NCBI GenBank assembly: GCA_013398955.1
Contig: VWPU01012144.1
Span: 248,001 to 312,000, forward strand
DNA length: 64,000 bases
Source: Callaeas wilsoni
Taxonomy: Eukaryota > Chordata > Aves > Passeriformes > Callaeidae
Reading direction: 5' to 3'
The first letter of the stretch is position 1; each line of letters opens with the position of its first letter. Under the pieces are notes generated by a model. It worked only from the letters and a program-made list of their open reading frames with translations. It had not been told where the DNA came from and did no database searches. Shown piece after piece: positions 8,791 to 21,899 of the stretch. The translations under genes were made by a program, and so were the position numbers.

Positions 8791-11579
8791 AGCAACTGGT
8801 AAATGCAGTATTTCATGTTATAAATCACTCTTCCAACCATCCCTGCCAATAACACCCGATGCTGAAGATCTTATAGAATATTCCTCTGGCTGTGGGTGTT
8901 GCCTTGTGGTCATGGCCCTGTGGGGATGGATTAGCCTTCAAATACCTGAGCTGAGGAGCTGCCAGAACACCACATCTTCGGATCTCACAGTGAGGCAAGG
9001 GGATATTTATCAGTAGCTTCCATAAGGTTAGGAATTGCCTCATGAATATTTACATGTGGAAAGAGATAAACTGTGCAAATGGATCCAGGACACCCATTTA
9101 CCTCTCTGGCATCTCCCTTGGTTTGAGATAAACAGGAAGCTCCCAGAAGACAAGCTCTGTTCCTGGTGGAGGACTAAAGAGTGAGAAAACTAACACGTGA
9201 GAGTGCTGGAAGGAGACTGGCGTAGGTGTTAGGCAGGGGATGCATTTCCATTGCTCCTGGAAGAACGGCAGGAGGAAGAGATAGCAGCCATTGCAGAGGC
9301 AACAGCGGATTTTGTCATGGCTTGAAGCAGCTGCCGGGGGTATAAGAGCATAGCTCCCAAATGCTGATCTGCAGATAATATAAAAAATAGCAGTAATAAT
9401 GATAATAAGAGAGTGAAGCTGGGCAAGTGTTGAATTAGGGGGCTGTAATCCCAACAAGGGCTTCCATATGACCTAATAGACAGTCAGAGTCCCAGATGGG
9501 GGTGGAATTGTGGTTCTGTAGTTCACAGCTGCCGACTGGAGTTTTTAACATGCATCCCTTCTTTGTTGCTTGTTGATCACTTAGTAGAGACAAGCTCCTA
9601 CTGTACAATTAATTCCAAGCTGCACAGCGCCAGCTAAAAGAAGGTTCCTCTGTTTTACTTGACCCAAAACCAGCCAGAAGTACCTGGCACCTCGTGGGCC
9701 TGTGCAGGACCATTTGCTTCATTCCAAGTGTGCTACACTGTGGCTCCATGCCTACCCTAATTAGGAATAATTAGCTCAAGCAGTGGTGCAGCTGCGCAGC
9801 TTCTTGTGTCAGAGCTTCACCACATCCCTTCATTACCTCAGCTTTTGCACTGATGCTCTGCAGTGTCCTGTTTCACAATGTGGGCTCTTCCATACGCAGC
9901 TGAGGATTTGCTCACTGAAGCCATTTTGCATTACTTAGTGTTCCTGGGAGGAGAGCACGTAACTCTCTGGCTTTTTGGTCACCGCTTCCCTGTCCTCTGC
10001 CTGAGGCTGGAGAAGCTGGAAGGGGCCAATTCCACATCAGAACCATCTGGTGAATCCTGATAAACCATCAGGCCGGTTACCTTTATTGTTCCTCCAAGAC
10101 GGATCGTGTTCTTGGAAGTCACTGTATTTGTATTTCATTGGAGATGAGAAGGATTAAATAAATAGCGGTGGTGGTTTTCTAGCCCTGGTAAGGAGATCTG
10201 CGAAGGCTTTTCCTTCGTCTGGGATCATGTGGCTCTCTCAATTAGGCACATATAGTAATAACCATAAATCATTCGAAAACAGGACCTGTCTCTTGGAATG
10301 TTACGCCTTCCAGTTCCTTTTTGCAGGGTGCAGCCTCTCAGTTGTCCTGAAAAGCTCCAGGTTTCTCTCAGCACCGTGTGAGCATGTTCCACCAGCCCTT
10401 GGGGGCCCCCTGAAAGCGGAAACGCTTTGGTTCCAGTGGCTGTTTTCCCAGAAATACTTTAGGTATTTCCTCTTCTCTCTGCAGTCCTAGACTCCTGATC
10501 CTGTCCTATTTTAACTGCAGTGTTTTGGAGCATCTCTGCTCCCCTGGATTTCTCTTTCCCACTTGTTGCTCCTCGATGCGTGCTGTGTTTGAGTGCACTG
10601 TTTTTGTTTAGAGCCTCTCTTCAGCAGCCTTTCTGCCACTGCTTTTTGAAACATCTTTTCCCAAGTTGATCCAAGGCTAAAGAGAGAGACATGAAGAAGA
10701 ACAACGACTATTCCCTCCAGAAAAACCATCTCAGATTACGTTTCCAGGTCCCAAGATGCATACACTTGGATTTTGTTGTGTGCACATCTTGGGCATGCTG
10801 TGATTCATCAGGTAAAGTTCTGCCAGTGCCATGCAGTCTCAGGAACGTGCCAGGAAAATCAGGAGACTTCACAGTTTGACAGCAGATACCTTTGGAGGGG
10901 CATTCAGAGAAGCCAAGAGAAGGACGTGGGGCAGCAACTTGATGTTGATGTGTATTGGGGCCTTAGCTGGAAGTGAGGGCAACTGGCAGGAAGTTGTTCT
11001 CTAAAATGAGAGTCAGTGATGTCCATCAGCTTCCATGAGGATGGTCAGCCCTTCAGATCCTCAGGAATGGCACTTCACAATGGGAAAGGACTCCTACTCA
11101 GAACTCTCCAGCCTCTCAGACTTCGTTTTAAATCTGTTTTTTGCTTTAGAAGGCTTCAGTGGCTAAAAACTCCAAATCTGTTTCAAGAAAGAACAGTAAT
11201 TAAAAAATAGGCCTTATTTAGATTTTGGGTTTGATCTGATCCTTACCGGTGTAGATGTTTCATATTTCACAGGGCAGGAATTTTGGGACAGACAACTTTA
11301 TTAGGCTACAGAAATGTGGAAGGAAGGTTTGTGTAGGTGAGAAAAAGTGGGGTTTGAAATCAGCTGTCTGGCATCTCTTGAGCATCACTGGGCAGACCTC
11401 GGAGCAAAGAGGATCCCATCTGAACTTCACATTAATGGGTCATAATCCTCTTTAATGTAGCCCAGGTCAGATAATGGAGGTTACAGCAATGCTGACATGA
11501 CAAATCAGGGCCTTCAGCATTTCTCCAGCTGCCTTTTCCGTATTTCTGGGTTTTAAGAAAAAATTTATGTTTGAATCCC
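8791..11579. other. Unique non-coding stretch
   Basis: No gene is recognised. A 119-codon minus frame at 9098-9457 has hydrophobic and serine-rich parts but no domain I know. A pair of TAATTA sites at 9757-9773 is listed separately. No CR1 or LTR hallmarks were seen. Confidence 0.55.
9757..9773. promoter_or_regulatory. Paired TAATTA homeodomain sites
   Basis: Two TAATTA cores, at 9758-9763 and 9768-9773, are spaced 10 bp apart, one helical turn. The first lies inside the palindrome CTAATTAG. Q50-type homeodomain proteins bind this core, and paired sites can bind dimers. Such short motifs also arise by chance in AT-rich DNA, so function is inferred only. Confidence 0.3.
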
Positions 11580-11830
11580 AAGCAAACATGACAGCATCAC
11601 TTAATCACCTTTCTAATCATTCCCTTTAAAAATTATTTCTTTCATTTTGTCCTCTAGCCAGGAGAATTGAGTTATAAACCAGCTTAATGCTAATTCTTCT
11701 TACTTTGACGAGGGCTAATTAAATTCATACCTCTTTGAGTAAGCTGTTAAAAGCCACAGTTAATCAATGTTTTGGCCAATACGTCCTCATTAAGAAATGT
11801 TGTTTTTTGCTGAGAAATAAACCACACTCC
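11580..11830. promoter_or_regulatory. Candidate conserved enhancer
   Basis: Non-repetitive AT-rich stretch with a TAATTA core at 11716-11721, TTAATC/TAATCA strings near 11600-11610 and 11760, and GCTAAT/AATTAA variants. The texture is like vertebrate conserved non-coding DNA. No conservation data were available, so this is a weak call. Confidence 0.25.
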
Positions 11831-14637
11831 TTAAAAGCACACACCGATTTGCTTTGGGATCTTCATGGGGGCCAGGGTACTTACACAGCACATAGTTCAC
11901 CTACAGCTGTGTGAAGTGGTTTATTCTGCTGAAAATGTGCTTTGCCTATGAGTCTTCTCAAAAAAAAAGGATTATTGCCCATGGGGCATTGTATTAGCGG
12001 GGCTGAGACATCCTGATTCCAAACAGTCATTAAGCAAATCAGAGGTAATTTATACTGTGGTGAAGAAGCTATTGCAAAGCCTGCCAGCTGTCTGGCCCTT
12101 CCAGTATGGCTTCAGACAGGACTTTGAAGGTCGGTTCGGGAGCATTTCTCTTACACCGTGTTGTTGTTGTGACTCCAGGAGGACAGTCAAGTTCGGAGGC
12201 AGGCCCCCATCCAGCAGAAGTTTAAACATCTGCATAGTTTTGAGCATGTGAGCAATCCCATAGGAGTTAACGAGGCTACTTTAAATGCTTAGAATTAGGC
12301 ATGTGCTTAAGAGCTTTGCTGGACAGGAGCCATGGTAAGAACCAGCCCCAACTGTGACCTAAAATTAAAACTGGAACACTTTAAAGATTAATTAAGGCCT
12401 TGTCTACATGGGAAAAATTCTTCATTGTGGCATGAGAAACTTTCTTCTCATGGTGTTTGTGGCCCAACTGGATTCAGACCATTTAAAGTGGAGTCAACTC
12501 TTATGAGGTTTCCTGACCGCACTCAGGAGGAGTGGAGAGTTTGGAAATGCACCCAATGTTTGGAAGCAAATCTTTCATTCCCCAGTGCATATGAAATTTG
12601 TGTGCCTTCACAGTCAGCTTTATGATAGCATCGTCCTTTCAACCCTTGGGAAAATGGCAGAGCCATTCAAGTAGCCAGAAAGCAAATAAACAGATACATT
12701 GTACTCCTCCCTTCTTCACCACAACTATTGAATTCCCTGCGTGCCGCAAGCCGGAACTATTGTCCTTTTAAAGCCTAGGGATTTGAGGACTTGGAATCTG
12801 TGGATCTCATTCTCTCTCCCAGAAGACATCTACTTTAGAACTCCAGAGGGGCCGTGGAGTAGACATGAATTGCACTTTCATCGGTGCGTTGTCCCTTTTG
12901 TGTTCCAGAAGGGAAGGAGGGGGATTGTTGTGTATGACCAGGCCATGATGGAGTGCTAAACATGTTCCAGCCCAGCGCTTCATGCCTGGGGCACAGCACT
13001 GTGCCTGCAAACCCAGCCAGCAGGGAATGAGGGGCAAACAGGCCTGTACCTGTGAGCGATGAAAAGGTGTAGGTTTGGTCTTGGATATGAAGGACCTCGA
13101 CAAATCTGGATGAGAACAATGTTGTGTGTGCTGGTTTTAGCTCTCCTGCTGTTTTGGTTTTTGGTTTTTCCCTGTGGGAGGACTAGGCCTGGGTTTGAGT
13201 GCCTTTGTAAAAGCTGAAGCCATCTGCCTCACTGTGGCACAGACATGGAGCCTTCTTCCTTCCCTTGGGTGGAAGAGCACTGTGTCAGTGCTTTTGGGGA
13301 AATGATACACACATGTCACTTTAACATTTAAAGAAAGGCAGAGATTTTAGGCACTCAGCATCCCTTCTGATTTGACTATGCTGAAGCTTCGTTTCCTGGA
13401 GTCAAGGCGTTGTCATCTGTATCACAGCAGAGCTGGACAAATCTGCCAGCTGCCCTTCACCTTTGGAGACCAAATATTTACTTGCAGGCAGGGCAAGTCA
13501 TCCTTCAGCTGAAGAAAATGCTCAGTCTGAATTATGCTGCGGCCTGGGACAGCTTATGGTAGAAGAGAAGTCACTGGGTAGCTGAAGGTGTATGTGTCTC
13601 TATTTCCAATATTTTTATTTTCATTTCTTTGCAGTGTTTTGGCTCTTAATTGGTATTAAAAAGCCAGCTAGTGAGTAAATAGAGAGAAATAATGAAACTC
13701 AGTGCTCCTGTGCTGCCTTGCATTTATGAAGTTCAGACCGAGCAGTAATTAATCTCTGCTGGCTTCCATGTGTGTGTAAATCTCCAAGCACTTTGTACAA
13801 CTCATGTACAATTTTATCCACTAAACAAATGGGTCTCAATTGTGCCACGGAGGCAGGGCCTCCTCGGAGGGTTGCAGGTGTCCCATGGAGCAGTTTGCTG
13901 TGAGGTTACAGAGAGATTTCTTCCTGCTCTGCATCCCAATAGAGGATCACGCTGCCAATTTTTATATGCAGACCTCATGGGACTTTTTTCTGCCCCTAGA
14001 TTTCCTAGAGTAAAGGCTGGCTGAGAGTTATGTGAACTCTTAAACACCTCTGTAAGGAGGCAGAAGGGTTCTTAAGGCTTCCTTTTCACTGTGCACCCAC
14101 AGCTCTGCTGCCTGCTCTGAGTTCAGGTCAAGCCTTTACACCACCTCCTGCACCTTTTGTCTTATCTCCAGCAGTTAGAAATGGAGAGAACCTGATATCA
14201 CTCAAAAGAAGGACCAGTTTTTTTCCTGGCTTTCATTCCTTACCCTTCTGACAGTTTGCTTGTGTGAAAGCTAGGGAGAATCTGTACCCTGGGATACTGA
14301 ATTTATGGGTATTTAAAAAAAACAACTTGCCTGGTTAATTTTTTTCTGTTTTAACAAATCTGTTCCTTAATGCAATCAGGGACTTGTAGTGCAGTTATGA
14401 GGACCACTGGACCAGACTCCCAGCATAAGGTAATGGAGATACTATAAAAAAAACCTAAAAAACATGCAGCTACCGGGTCTTTTTCTCTGTACTTCTAGCC
14501 CATGTTTGATGGACTCTAAAGTCATATACAAAACACAGCAGGTTGAAATATGAGATATTCTTTGTTACTGCTGCTGTTGTTTTGATTCTCCTGTAGAAAA
14601 TGACTGTTTCCTTAAAAATTGCAAGGTAATTTTTAGT
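11831..14637. other. Unique non-coding stretch
   Basis: No gene, RNA or transposon is recognised. Overlapping short frames at 12741-13119 on both strands reflect a locally low stop density. No splice-site-flanked conserved frame was identified. Confidence 0.55.
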
Positions 14638-14640
14638 AAT

Positions 14641-14735
14641 GATTAGTGAAAACCCCACAAAAGCCATGATTAGTGTAAAGATTAGTGAAAGGTAAAGATT
14701 AGTGTAAAGATTAGTGAAAACCCCAGAAAATCCAT
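14641..14735 (+). repeat. Small nested tandem repeat (GATTAGTG units)
   Basis: The octamer GATTAGTG starts at 14641, 14668, 14680, 14697 and 14709. Two nested periods are visible. A 29-bp unit (14668-14696 against 14697 onward) matches over its first 23 bases. A 68-bp period relates 14641-14667 to 14709-14735 with 25 of 27 bases identical. This indicates at least two rounds of local duplication. The array is too short and non-periodic for a satellite. Confidence 0.85.
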
Positions 14736-17700
14736 GTACTCTCAAGCTATGATCCATTTAGGCTGAAACATTGAAGATACGGAGTTTCTGATGAAATGAA
14801 AAATATGGGCACAGATAGGTGAAAGTGGTCATGCTCTGCAGATGTTCTTATCTGGTTTAAAATAAATTATTTTAATCTAATTGTGGCTAAGCTTTTCAGG
14901 CTGATCAATTAATCAGTTGTTAAATGGGAATTGAGGTCACCGGTATCTGTTCTCATACAGAGTTACCAGGACATGTAGGAAAGTCTCCCATCTCACATGG
15001 GGCTAAAAATAATGGAAATCAACATCAAAAGGAGAAAAATGAGTGAGGCAGATTTGTTTATATAAATGGTTACACCCAGCATTTTGAAAAATAAATATCC
15101 CGCTCAGACCCAAAAATGAATTAAAAGTTAATTGGAAACAAACAAACAAACAAACTAGCATAAGTAACTTCCCAGGTATTGAGGATTAAAATCTAAGCCT
15201 GTCTGAAAAGGAAAGGCGGATAAACTGGCTTGGGGGAAATAAAAACCCATGTGAACCTTTGTCTAAAATTCCAGTTCAGCCAAACTCAAATCTTTTAAGG
15301 TTCAAAAAGATCTTTTTGCTTTAATTATCACAAGTGTCTCTGTTCCCTGGCTCAGGGTATGACTAAAAGCCATGAGAAGGTTGGTCATGGAAATTTTCAG
15401 CTCTTTGTTTGCTGTTAATGCCGTGTTGGTGCCTTTCAGCAAGTGCTTGTTTTCACATCCCTGCCACTGGCCAGGCGAGTTTCCCTAAAGAGCAACTTCT
15501 CAGTGGGGCAGACGCCCAGCGCTGCCTCTCCAGTGGGATTCACCCCATGGCCACGAGGGAGACCAGCTCCAGGTGCAGGGAGGCCGGGCCCGTCAGTTTT
15601 GGCAACGCTAAAACAGGAACCTTTTGTCGCACGGGAGCCGTAGGTGGCACCCAGGTTACAGCCACAGTTTCACTGCTCAGGTTAGTTCTGCATTCATTTG
15701 GCTGTGCTGAGGTGTTGATTCACTGCAAGCCACAGTCCAGATGTAGGTGCTGCAGGGTCCACCAGAAATGGGTGGGAATATTTTGCAAACCAGGGAAGAC
15801 TTTGGCATCTCTGGCACTGACCTACTTAGCAGAAAAAACTCAATATTAAAATGGAATTAAATGGATGTACCTTGACCACAGTTAAGCAACACATTTAACC
15901 ACATATGTCTGAAATTAGCTTTTTAAGGGGAATTAGATGTTCTCAGTGAGTGGGACTTGCTGGAACACACAAGGGTCTTCATTTATGACCGGAGACAGGT
16001 ATCTGTGGAGTGGAACAGTTGCAGGAGGGTGTGATATGGCTTTAACTTGTTTTTCCTTTGGTGTTTTTCCATAGGGACAAGCAAAACACTACAGCAGAGA
16101 GGACTGGTTATAAATACTTCATCAAATTATTCAGCCTTCTTGTTTCAGAACTCCTTCTGACTAGACTTTCATTTTCCCATTTTTTGGCATCACCTTGAAA
16201 TTATTGGATCATTTTAAATGAGAGGGGGGAAAAAAGTATTTCATTCCATGTATCCCTTCTTGTTTCCTTTGACTCTCTGGTGCCGGTGGTATATTTTGAG
16301 TTGTTTGGGTCACTGGGTGTTGCTTCTATTTCTTGATTGAATCACTGTAACTGTTAAGTGTCAGAATGAAAGAAATCAAAGGGATTTAAAATATCAACAC
16401 AAACTTCCAGGAAGGATTTGCCTGACTGTTAAGTGAAAAACATGGCACTCTGGTCATGAAAAATGAGAAATAAATTCACAGGTATGAGTCATGTTGGAAA
16501 GAAAAATTGTAAACTCGGCCTGGAATATTGCTGAGGCAAACCTGGGAGTGTGGGTCTCCGTGGCTGCTGTTCAGTTTCCACTAAGGAGATTTGGTTAGAT
16601 TTTCAGTAGTATCAAAAGCAGAAAGTAAACCTTCATCAGGTGAGGATTTGCCCCCACATATGCCGTAGGACGGTGGAAAGGCAGATTAGGCAGCGTAGCA
16701 CAAAAAACCACCAAAATCAGGTAGATGTGACAACATTGGCGAGTCTGAAACCATATCACACAAACATAAATTCAAGGTTTACTGTAGATTTTGTGTGTTA
16801 CAGTAAAGTTATGTTTTCCAACCCTGTATTTGTACTTACAGGTGAGTTTCCAAGACTAACATTTTTAGAGGTGCAAGGACAAATGCACTGAAGTCTGAGT
16901 AGCTTTAAAAACATCTCTGCTTATCAAAAGGTTTTGAGTAGGGGGGCTCTGACACAAGCTTTTCAATATTTCATAATTCTGGAAAAAAACGAACCCTTCA
17001 CCTTTGCATAAAGGCCTCCATTCAGTTTGCATTCCTGTTTGGTTACCTTATTGGTTCACTTTTGGCCTTGACCTATTTGCACATCACTGGAACACTCTCC
17101 TATAGCTAATGCTACACATCAGGTTTGCAAAAATGACTGCATTTGAGGCACTCAGTAAATCTTCCAAGCAGCTCAAAGGTCAGATTGTAAGAAATATCTG
17201 AAATAACTCTCCAGAAAAATGAGAAGAGAAGTGCTCAGAATGTGAGCACCATAACATTTCTTTCTGGCAGCCCACGCTGTTTTGCTGCTCTCTGCAAGGT
17301 GTGTCAGAATAGAGCATATGAGTATCTTTGAAATGAAGATATAAATTACCATTCCTCTGCTCTTCCCCCTGCCCTCCAGTTGTGTTTTCATTTGCTGTTC
17401 TTTTTCTTCTTCTTTCTTTTTTGATTTCCTCCCCACTTTTTCCTTTAACTCTCCCTGCCAAAGGGGAGGCTGCTAAAATTGCCAATCCACCCTGCATATG
17501 CAGCTTTTCCTATTGGTTTTGCAGAGAACCCTGGTCCAAAGCCCATCACAACCCCGGGGGATTCTTTCCATGCTCTTCCATGGAGATCAAGTTGAGTAAG
17601 GAGAATTTTTTCCAGTGTGCATCTCTGAGCTCTCCGCCCCACCTGTTTCCCACCAGACCCTGTCATGGGTATTAAATGTAATTCATGGGTAATTATGGGT

Positions 17701-17739
17701 ATTTACACCTCGACCTCAAAGCCATCCGCTTCCACCTGT
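14736..17739. other. Unique AT-rich non-coding stretch
   Basis: No gene is recognised. A short (CAAA)n run sits at 15136-15155. A 146-codon plus frame at 15409-15849 lies in a slightly GC-richer patch but shows no family. No LINE or LTR hallmarks were seen. Confidence 0.55.
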
Positions 17740-18012
17740 GCCGCGGCCGCCATGGGCTCGGGGAGCGGCGAGCGGGAGGGACACGGGAGCAGCTGTGTTT
17801 GTTTGATCTCCTCGCTGCCAGGTCCCTGTGCTCAGGGCTGGAAGGGCGGACGGAAGCTGCTAATAGAGGCAGAACTAAAGAAATATACAGAGCAGCTCAG
17901 TGTTCCCAAGTACACAGCCACCGCTGGAAAGAAAAGAGTGAGAACAAGAGGGAAAAGCCCACGGAGGCTGCGGGAACTTCCGTGTAAATACAAACAGACC
18001 CCATGTTGCTGA
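17740..18012 (+). other. CpG-rich patch with strong Kozak ATG and short open frame (unproven)
   Basis: GCCGCGGCCGCCATGG at 17740-17755 is an ideal vertebrate Kozak context for the ATG at 17752. It sits in an isolated CpG-rich patch of about 60 bp, with a NotI-type GCGGCCGC string. From that ATG a frame of 86 codons runs to a stop ending at 18012. The product would be Gly/Ser-rich at the start (MGSGSGERE) and basic at the end (GKKRVRTRGKSPRRLRE). I recognise no family. A GTGAGA string at 17938 could act as a splice donor, so it might be a first coding exon. The patch is small, has no TATA box in sight and could be chance. I do not call it a gene. Confidence 0.2.
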
Positions 18013-18664
18013 GTGTTCCCTTTGATTTCCAGAATGTTGAGAGAACTTGGCTGTAGGCTTGCGCTTCCTCCGGAGGCTGGGAATGGCAACGTGACAAGGA
18101 GAAGGTGTTCCTGTGAAGACCGAGGCTTTCTGTGTGAGGAAAGCCAGGGCCTCCCATGGTTCTGGTTAAGATGGTTTGAGACAGCAAACAAGTGCAAAAC
18201 AAACAGGAACAGATTTTGTGGGGGATGTTTAGTGGGTCTGGAACCGAGAGATTCCTTTCAGGTGTGAGACACAGTGGCTTTGGGGGTTGCTTTGAGCAAC
18301 CCAAAAGGGCATGAGGATGAAATATGGAAATGGTTGGGGTTTTTTTTCCGGGGAAGCAGCAGCTGGGCTTCATATACAGCCAGAGAGAGGTTTATGGATT
18401 CAGTACTTCCAAGTAGCTGTTGCTGAGAGTTTCCACCCCTGTCACTGTCTGTAGGCATCTGGGGCTGCCCAAACCTGGCTTTTGTGGAAGCCAGGGACAA
18501 TAGGTAAATGAATTCCTGGGGGTTTAGGGGCTGTATTTTCAAACCTTGCTCCCCTAAACTGGATTCCTGATCTCTGCATTTGTAAACGTAATTTTAAAAG
18601 TAATCTTTCCTGAGATCAGACTGTTGAAAGTGCTCCAGGCGTTCAGGGTGAGCAAAGAGGGACA

Positions 18665-18760
18665 AAAGAGCACAGGAATAGTCAGACTGGACCACACCAA
18701 AGGTCCAGTCTCCTGGACTCATCCAGTGTTTGTGGATGCTCAGAGACCTGACAAACTAAA
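18665..18760 (+). repeat. Possible ancient amniote interspersed repeat remnant
   Basis: The segment 'cagactggaccacaccaaag' followed by 'gtccagtctcctggactcat' resembles an ancient dispersed sauropsid repeat. In that repeat a 'gggtcagaccaaaggtcc' core is followed by 'tagtccagtatcctgtct'. The resemblance is from memory, spans under 100 bp and is divergent. A chance match cannot be excluded. Confidence 0.4.
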
Positions 18761-19317
18761 TGTCTGATTGAGGTAGTTCTCAAGTTCACTATATAATTTT
18801 TAGGTCAAATTGGGGAAAACCTTTGGTTACAAAGTACTGGAATATTGCCCATTGACTTACGCTGCAACCTAAATGGTAATGAAAAGCAGTAATGGGTTCT
18901 TCCAATCATTTTTTTCATCTCTCATTCACCAAATGTCACCAGAATGAAGCTCTTTGGGTTACTCGTGTAATATGTGCTTATTTTTCACAAAGTCTCTCCT
19001 TCATCAGTTCACATATAAGTATTCCTAGCAAGCCAGAGGAAAAAGCTGGTCATTAAAAAAGCAAAAGAAAATAGTGAAATACATTGTTGGTTATGCAAAT
19101 TTCTGATGAGCATCTTTCTATTTAAATGAATGTTTTGGATTATTTAGAAATGTGGATTTTCTCCCTTTTGTTTCTGATTTCAGAATCCTCAAATTTATCA
19201 AGAGAAATGCAGTGGAGAAAAAAAGACTATTTCCTTAGATTCTTGTGTGGAGAAATGTCTCTAATCAAAGCATGATCATGGTAGTTGAATATCTCAGAGG
19301 GATCTTGGTGGAAATAC

Positions 19318-19372
19318 TGTTACCCTCCATATTTTACAGACAGGGAAGTTCAAAGTACTTGCAAATCAGGAA
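19318..19372 (+). repeat. Possible MIR-like SINE remnant
   Basis: 'tattttacagacagggaagt' followed by 'caaagtacttgcaaatc' resembles the MIR core, in which 'attttacagatggggaaact' precedes 'gttaagtgacttgcccaag'. The match is short and degraded. Confidence 0.3.
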
Positions 19373-21899
19373 CTTGTGGGAAAACCCTGCTGTATCCAAC
19401 TGCCTGCCCATGCTGGCAGAGCGATGCACCTCAGTTCCCAAAATCAGAGGAGCTTTGGGGTCCTCTCTTTTGTTGGAGAACAGGAGGGAAGCAGATATCT
19501 CTCATGTTCAATGATGGACTCACGATTTAGTGAGCACAGCCAAAAACTCTTGTCACTCATCCTAGAGCCGGATGGGGGCTCAGAAATCCTCAGTTTGTCC
19601 TTTCTGCTTAGAAATCTCTGACGAGATCCTGTGATGGTCCTACAGCTGTCTGGCTTGGTGAAGGAAAGCTGCAAATACCTCTTCTCTCCATCACTCTTCC
19701 TGTGGTGTGAATTCTACAGCCTCGTGTTTCCACAGCCCTTCTCTTGTGTCTTTTTTCTCTCTTACTGACGCGAGGCAGCAGATCAACAACAAAACTCAAC
19801 TGAGCAAGGTGTTCTGTGCAGGGCTACAGGTGCCGTTAGCGTGACCTGAGATAGCTCCGAGCCCGAAAACCAGATCAAAGTGGAAATGTTGGGAAGTACA
19901 AATGTACAGTCTGTTTTCTGACAACCTCACCCCACACCAGCCAGCAGCTCCGCGGCCAACACTATCAACAGAGCGGGAGACACATCCCACACAGACAAGC
20001 GGGGTCGGAAATAGCAACCCTTTACCGGGAATGGGTTTTAATAGGAGAGAAAAATTCAAGTAGTGAGTTGTCGAGGGATTTCAAGGGACTACATTTTCCA
20101 GAAGCAAAATTTAACTTGTGGCTCTTTTCTTCTTCTGTGTTTTTGGGTTGATTTCCTTTTTTTTTTTTAAATAATGTTTTCTCATTGGCTGATTATGATC
20201 TTTCCAAAAGGGAAAAAAAGGGGCCCTGCAGCACGCTTGGTCTGAAGGGCTCAAATTAGGAGTTATCAAGAATCTCCCTGTAGCCAAGCAGCTAATTCCA
20301 GCAGCAGAACAAGAGAGCTTCTGTTACCACGCTGTGCTGAACTCCTGCTGCTCTTTCCATGACAGGTGTGGGCCCAATACCTGTTTATCAAGGGTCTTAC
20401 TTATATAAAAGTAAAAAGTTCAGGAAACTAAAAAATCTGAGTCACTGTCTGCTGAACTCCCAAATAAAATAGTTTTATTTTCCAACCAACCCAGTTTTCC
20501 TTATTTAAGCCCAAGGAAAAGAAAGAAGGTAAAAAAACTTGCTTTGAACCCTGACCTTTGGAGGTGTATCCCCCCCTGGGTGATTCATCTGTTTACCTTA
20601 GGACAATTAAATGTGAGTCAGTTTAAATAAACTTTAAAACCAAAGGAAAAATACGCTAAAAACAGACCTGACCCCACCCCTTCTCCTACTAGGGACAAAC
20701 TGAGAAGTATGAAAAAATGCAACACAGATCACATTTTCAGGAAAATCCTAAGGAATCCGGAGTGAGGTGGCAAGTCATGGCAGCTCCTATCCCTCACCAG
20801 GAGCTGGAAGGTGGAGCTGCTCCACGAATTACTCCGTGACGTCCCCACACTGCCACCAGCAGCAACTGGCCACCACTAATAAGCTAATGCAGGGGCCATC
20901 AGAGTCATTAACCCCAATGCAATATAGTTAAATGCTTCACCTTTAGGCTACCAGTCAGTGGCTTCAAGGAATTTCAGTTCAGTAATGTCCTGACAGCTTG
21001 AAATATTTGGCACTGATAGCAGCGCTGCTGGCTGGGGAAATACAGCAAGGACCCAGGGGTGTGCAGCAGATAAAAATGGAGATAAAATCACCAGAGACTT
21101 ATTAACTGAGGGAGAGGGGGACGAGCAGGAACAACCTCCCCCCGTAAATAAAGCAGTGCTAAATGCTGAACGTCAGGGTTTATGCCTGCAAGAGATGTGG
21201 CAGCTGGAGGGTGTAGCTCTGAAGAGGCCATTAATGGAAAGAATCAAAGCTGCTCTCAGGCTCTTGGAGCGGGATTGCCAGGGCTGTTAGCAGGCATGTG
21301 TCGGCTCAGAGACTGCCCAAAAAGTGGTGGAATTGCACAAAAATAGCCCTGGCTTTGGGCAAGTTTTTCACTGACTTTTGGTTTCCAAGTTGCTCAAGTA
21401 CCTTCAAATCCCACTAAGACCAGAGGGAAAAAAAAAGTGAGTGTGAGGAAAAGCAGGAGATCATCCTGCGGGTCGTGCCGGGAAGCACCAGCCACTGTGT
21501 GAAATTCATAGTGGAACCCTGAGAAGTGGGGACATGGCTGAGAAGGCAAAGGCTCAAGCAATTCCTCACTGTTATTCTCTGAGCTCAGGCATCCTTCAGT
21601 GCCTCTGTGCCAAGAGGGTCAGTCACTCCTCCTCTCCCATGCATCCAGAGGTGGCAGCAGGGAGAAGTGCCACAGAGATTCACAGAACATTCTCACCTTT
21701 GTCAAAACCACACTTTTTTAGGGGGAAGAGACCAGGCTGTTTTCTGCCAGCAGGACTTGAAACAATCCCAGGGGTTTATTTCCCCACATTAGTGACCAAG
21801 TGATCTCTAATGATCTATTAGGGATCTGTTAGGCTTAGGGATTATACCTGCTGGACATTTCAGTCCTGGCAGTGCTTCTGACACTGTGATGAGCGGTCA

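Larger units (their letters stand above)
18013..21899. other. Unique non-coding stretch with old repeat remnants
   Basis: Apart from the two remnants listed at 18665-18760 and 19318-19372, I see unique sequence. A T-rich run lies at about 20157-20170. GTGGCAG-type strings near 21648 match part of the CTCF consensus (10 of 14), which is not enough to call. Confidence 0.5.

Noticed and set aside
21637..21660. CTCF-like string AGAGGTGGCAG
   Set aside because: Only 10 of 14 consensus positions match; the 5' half is wrong.
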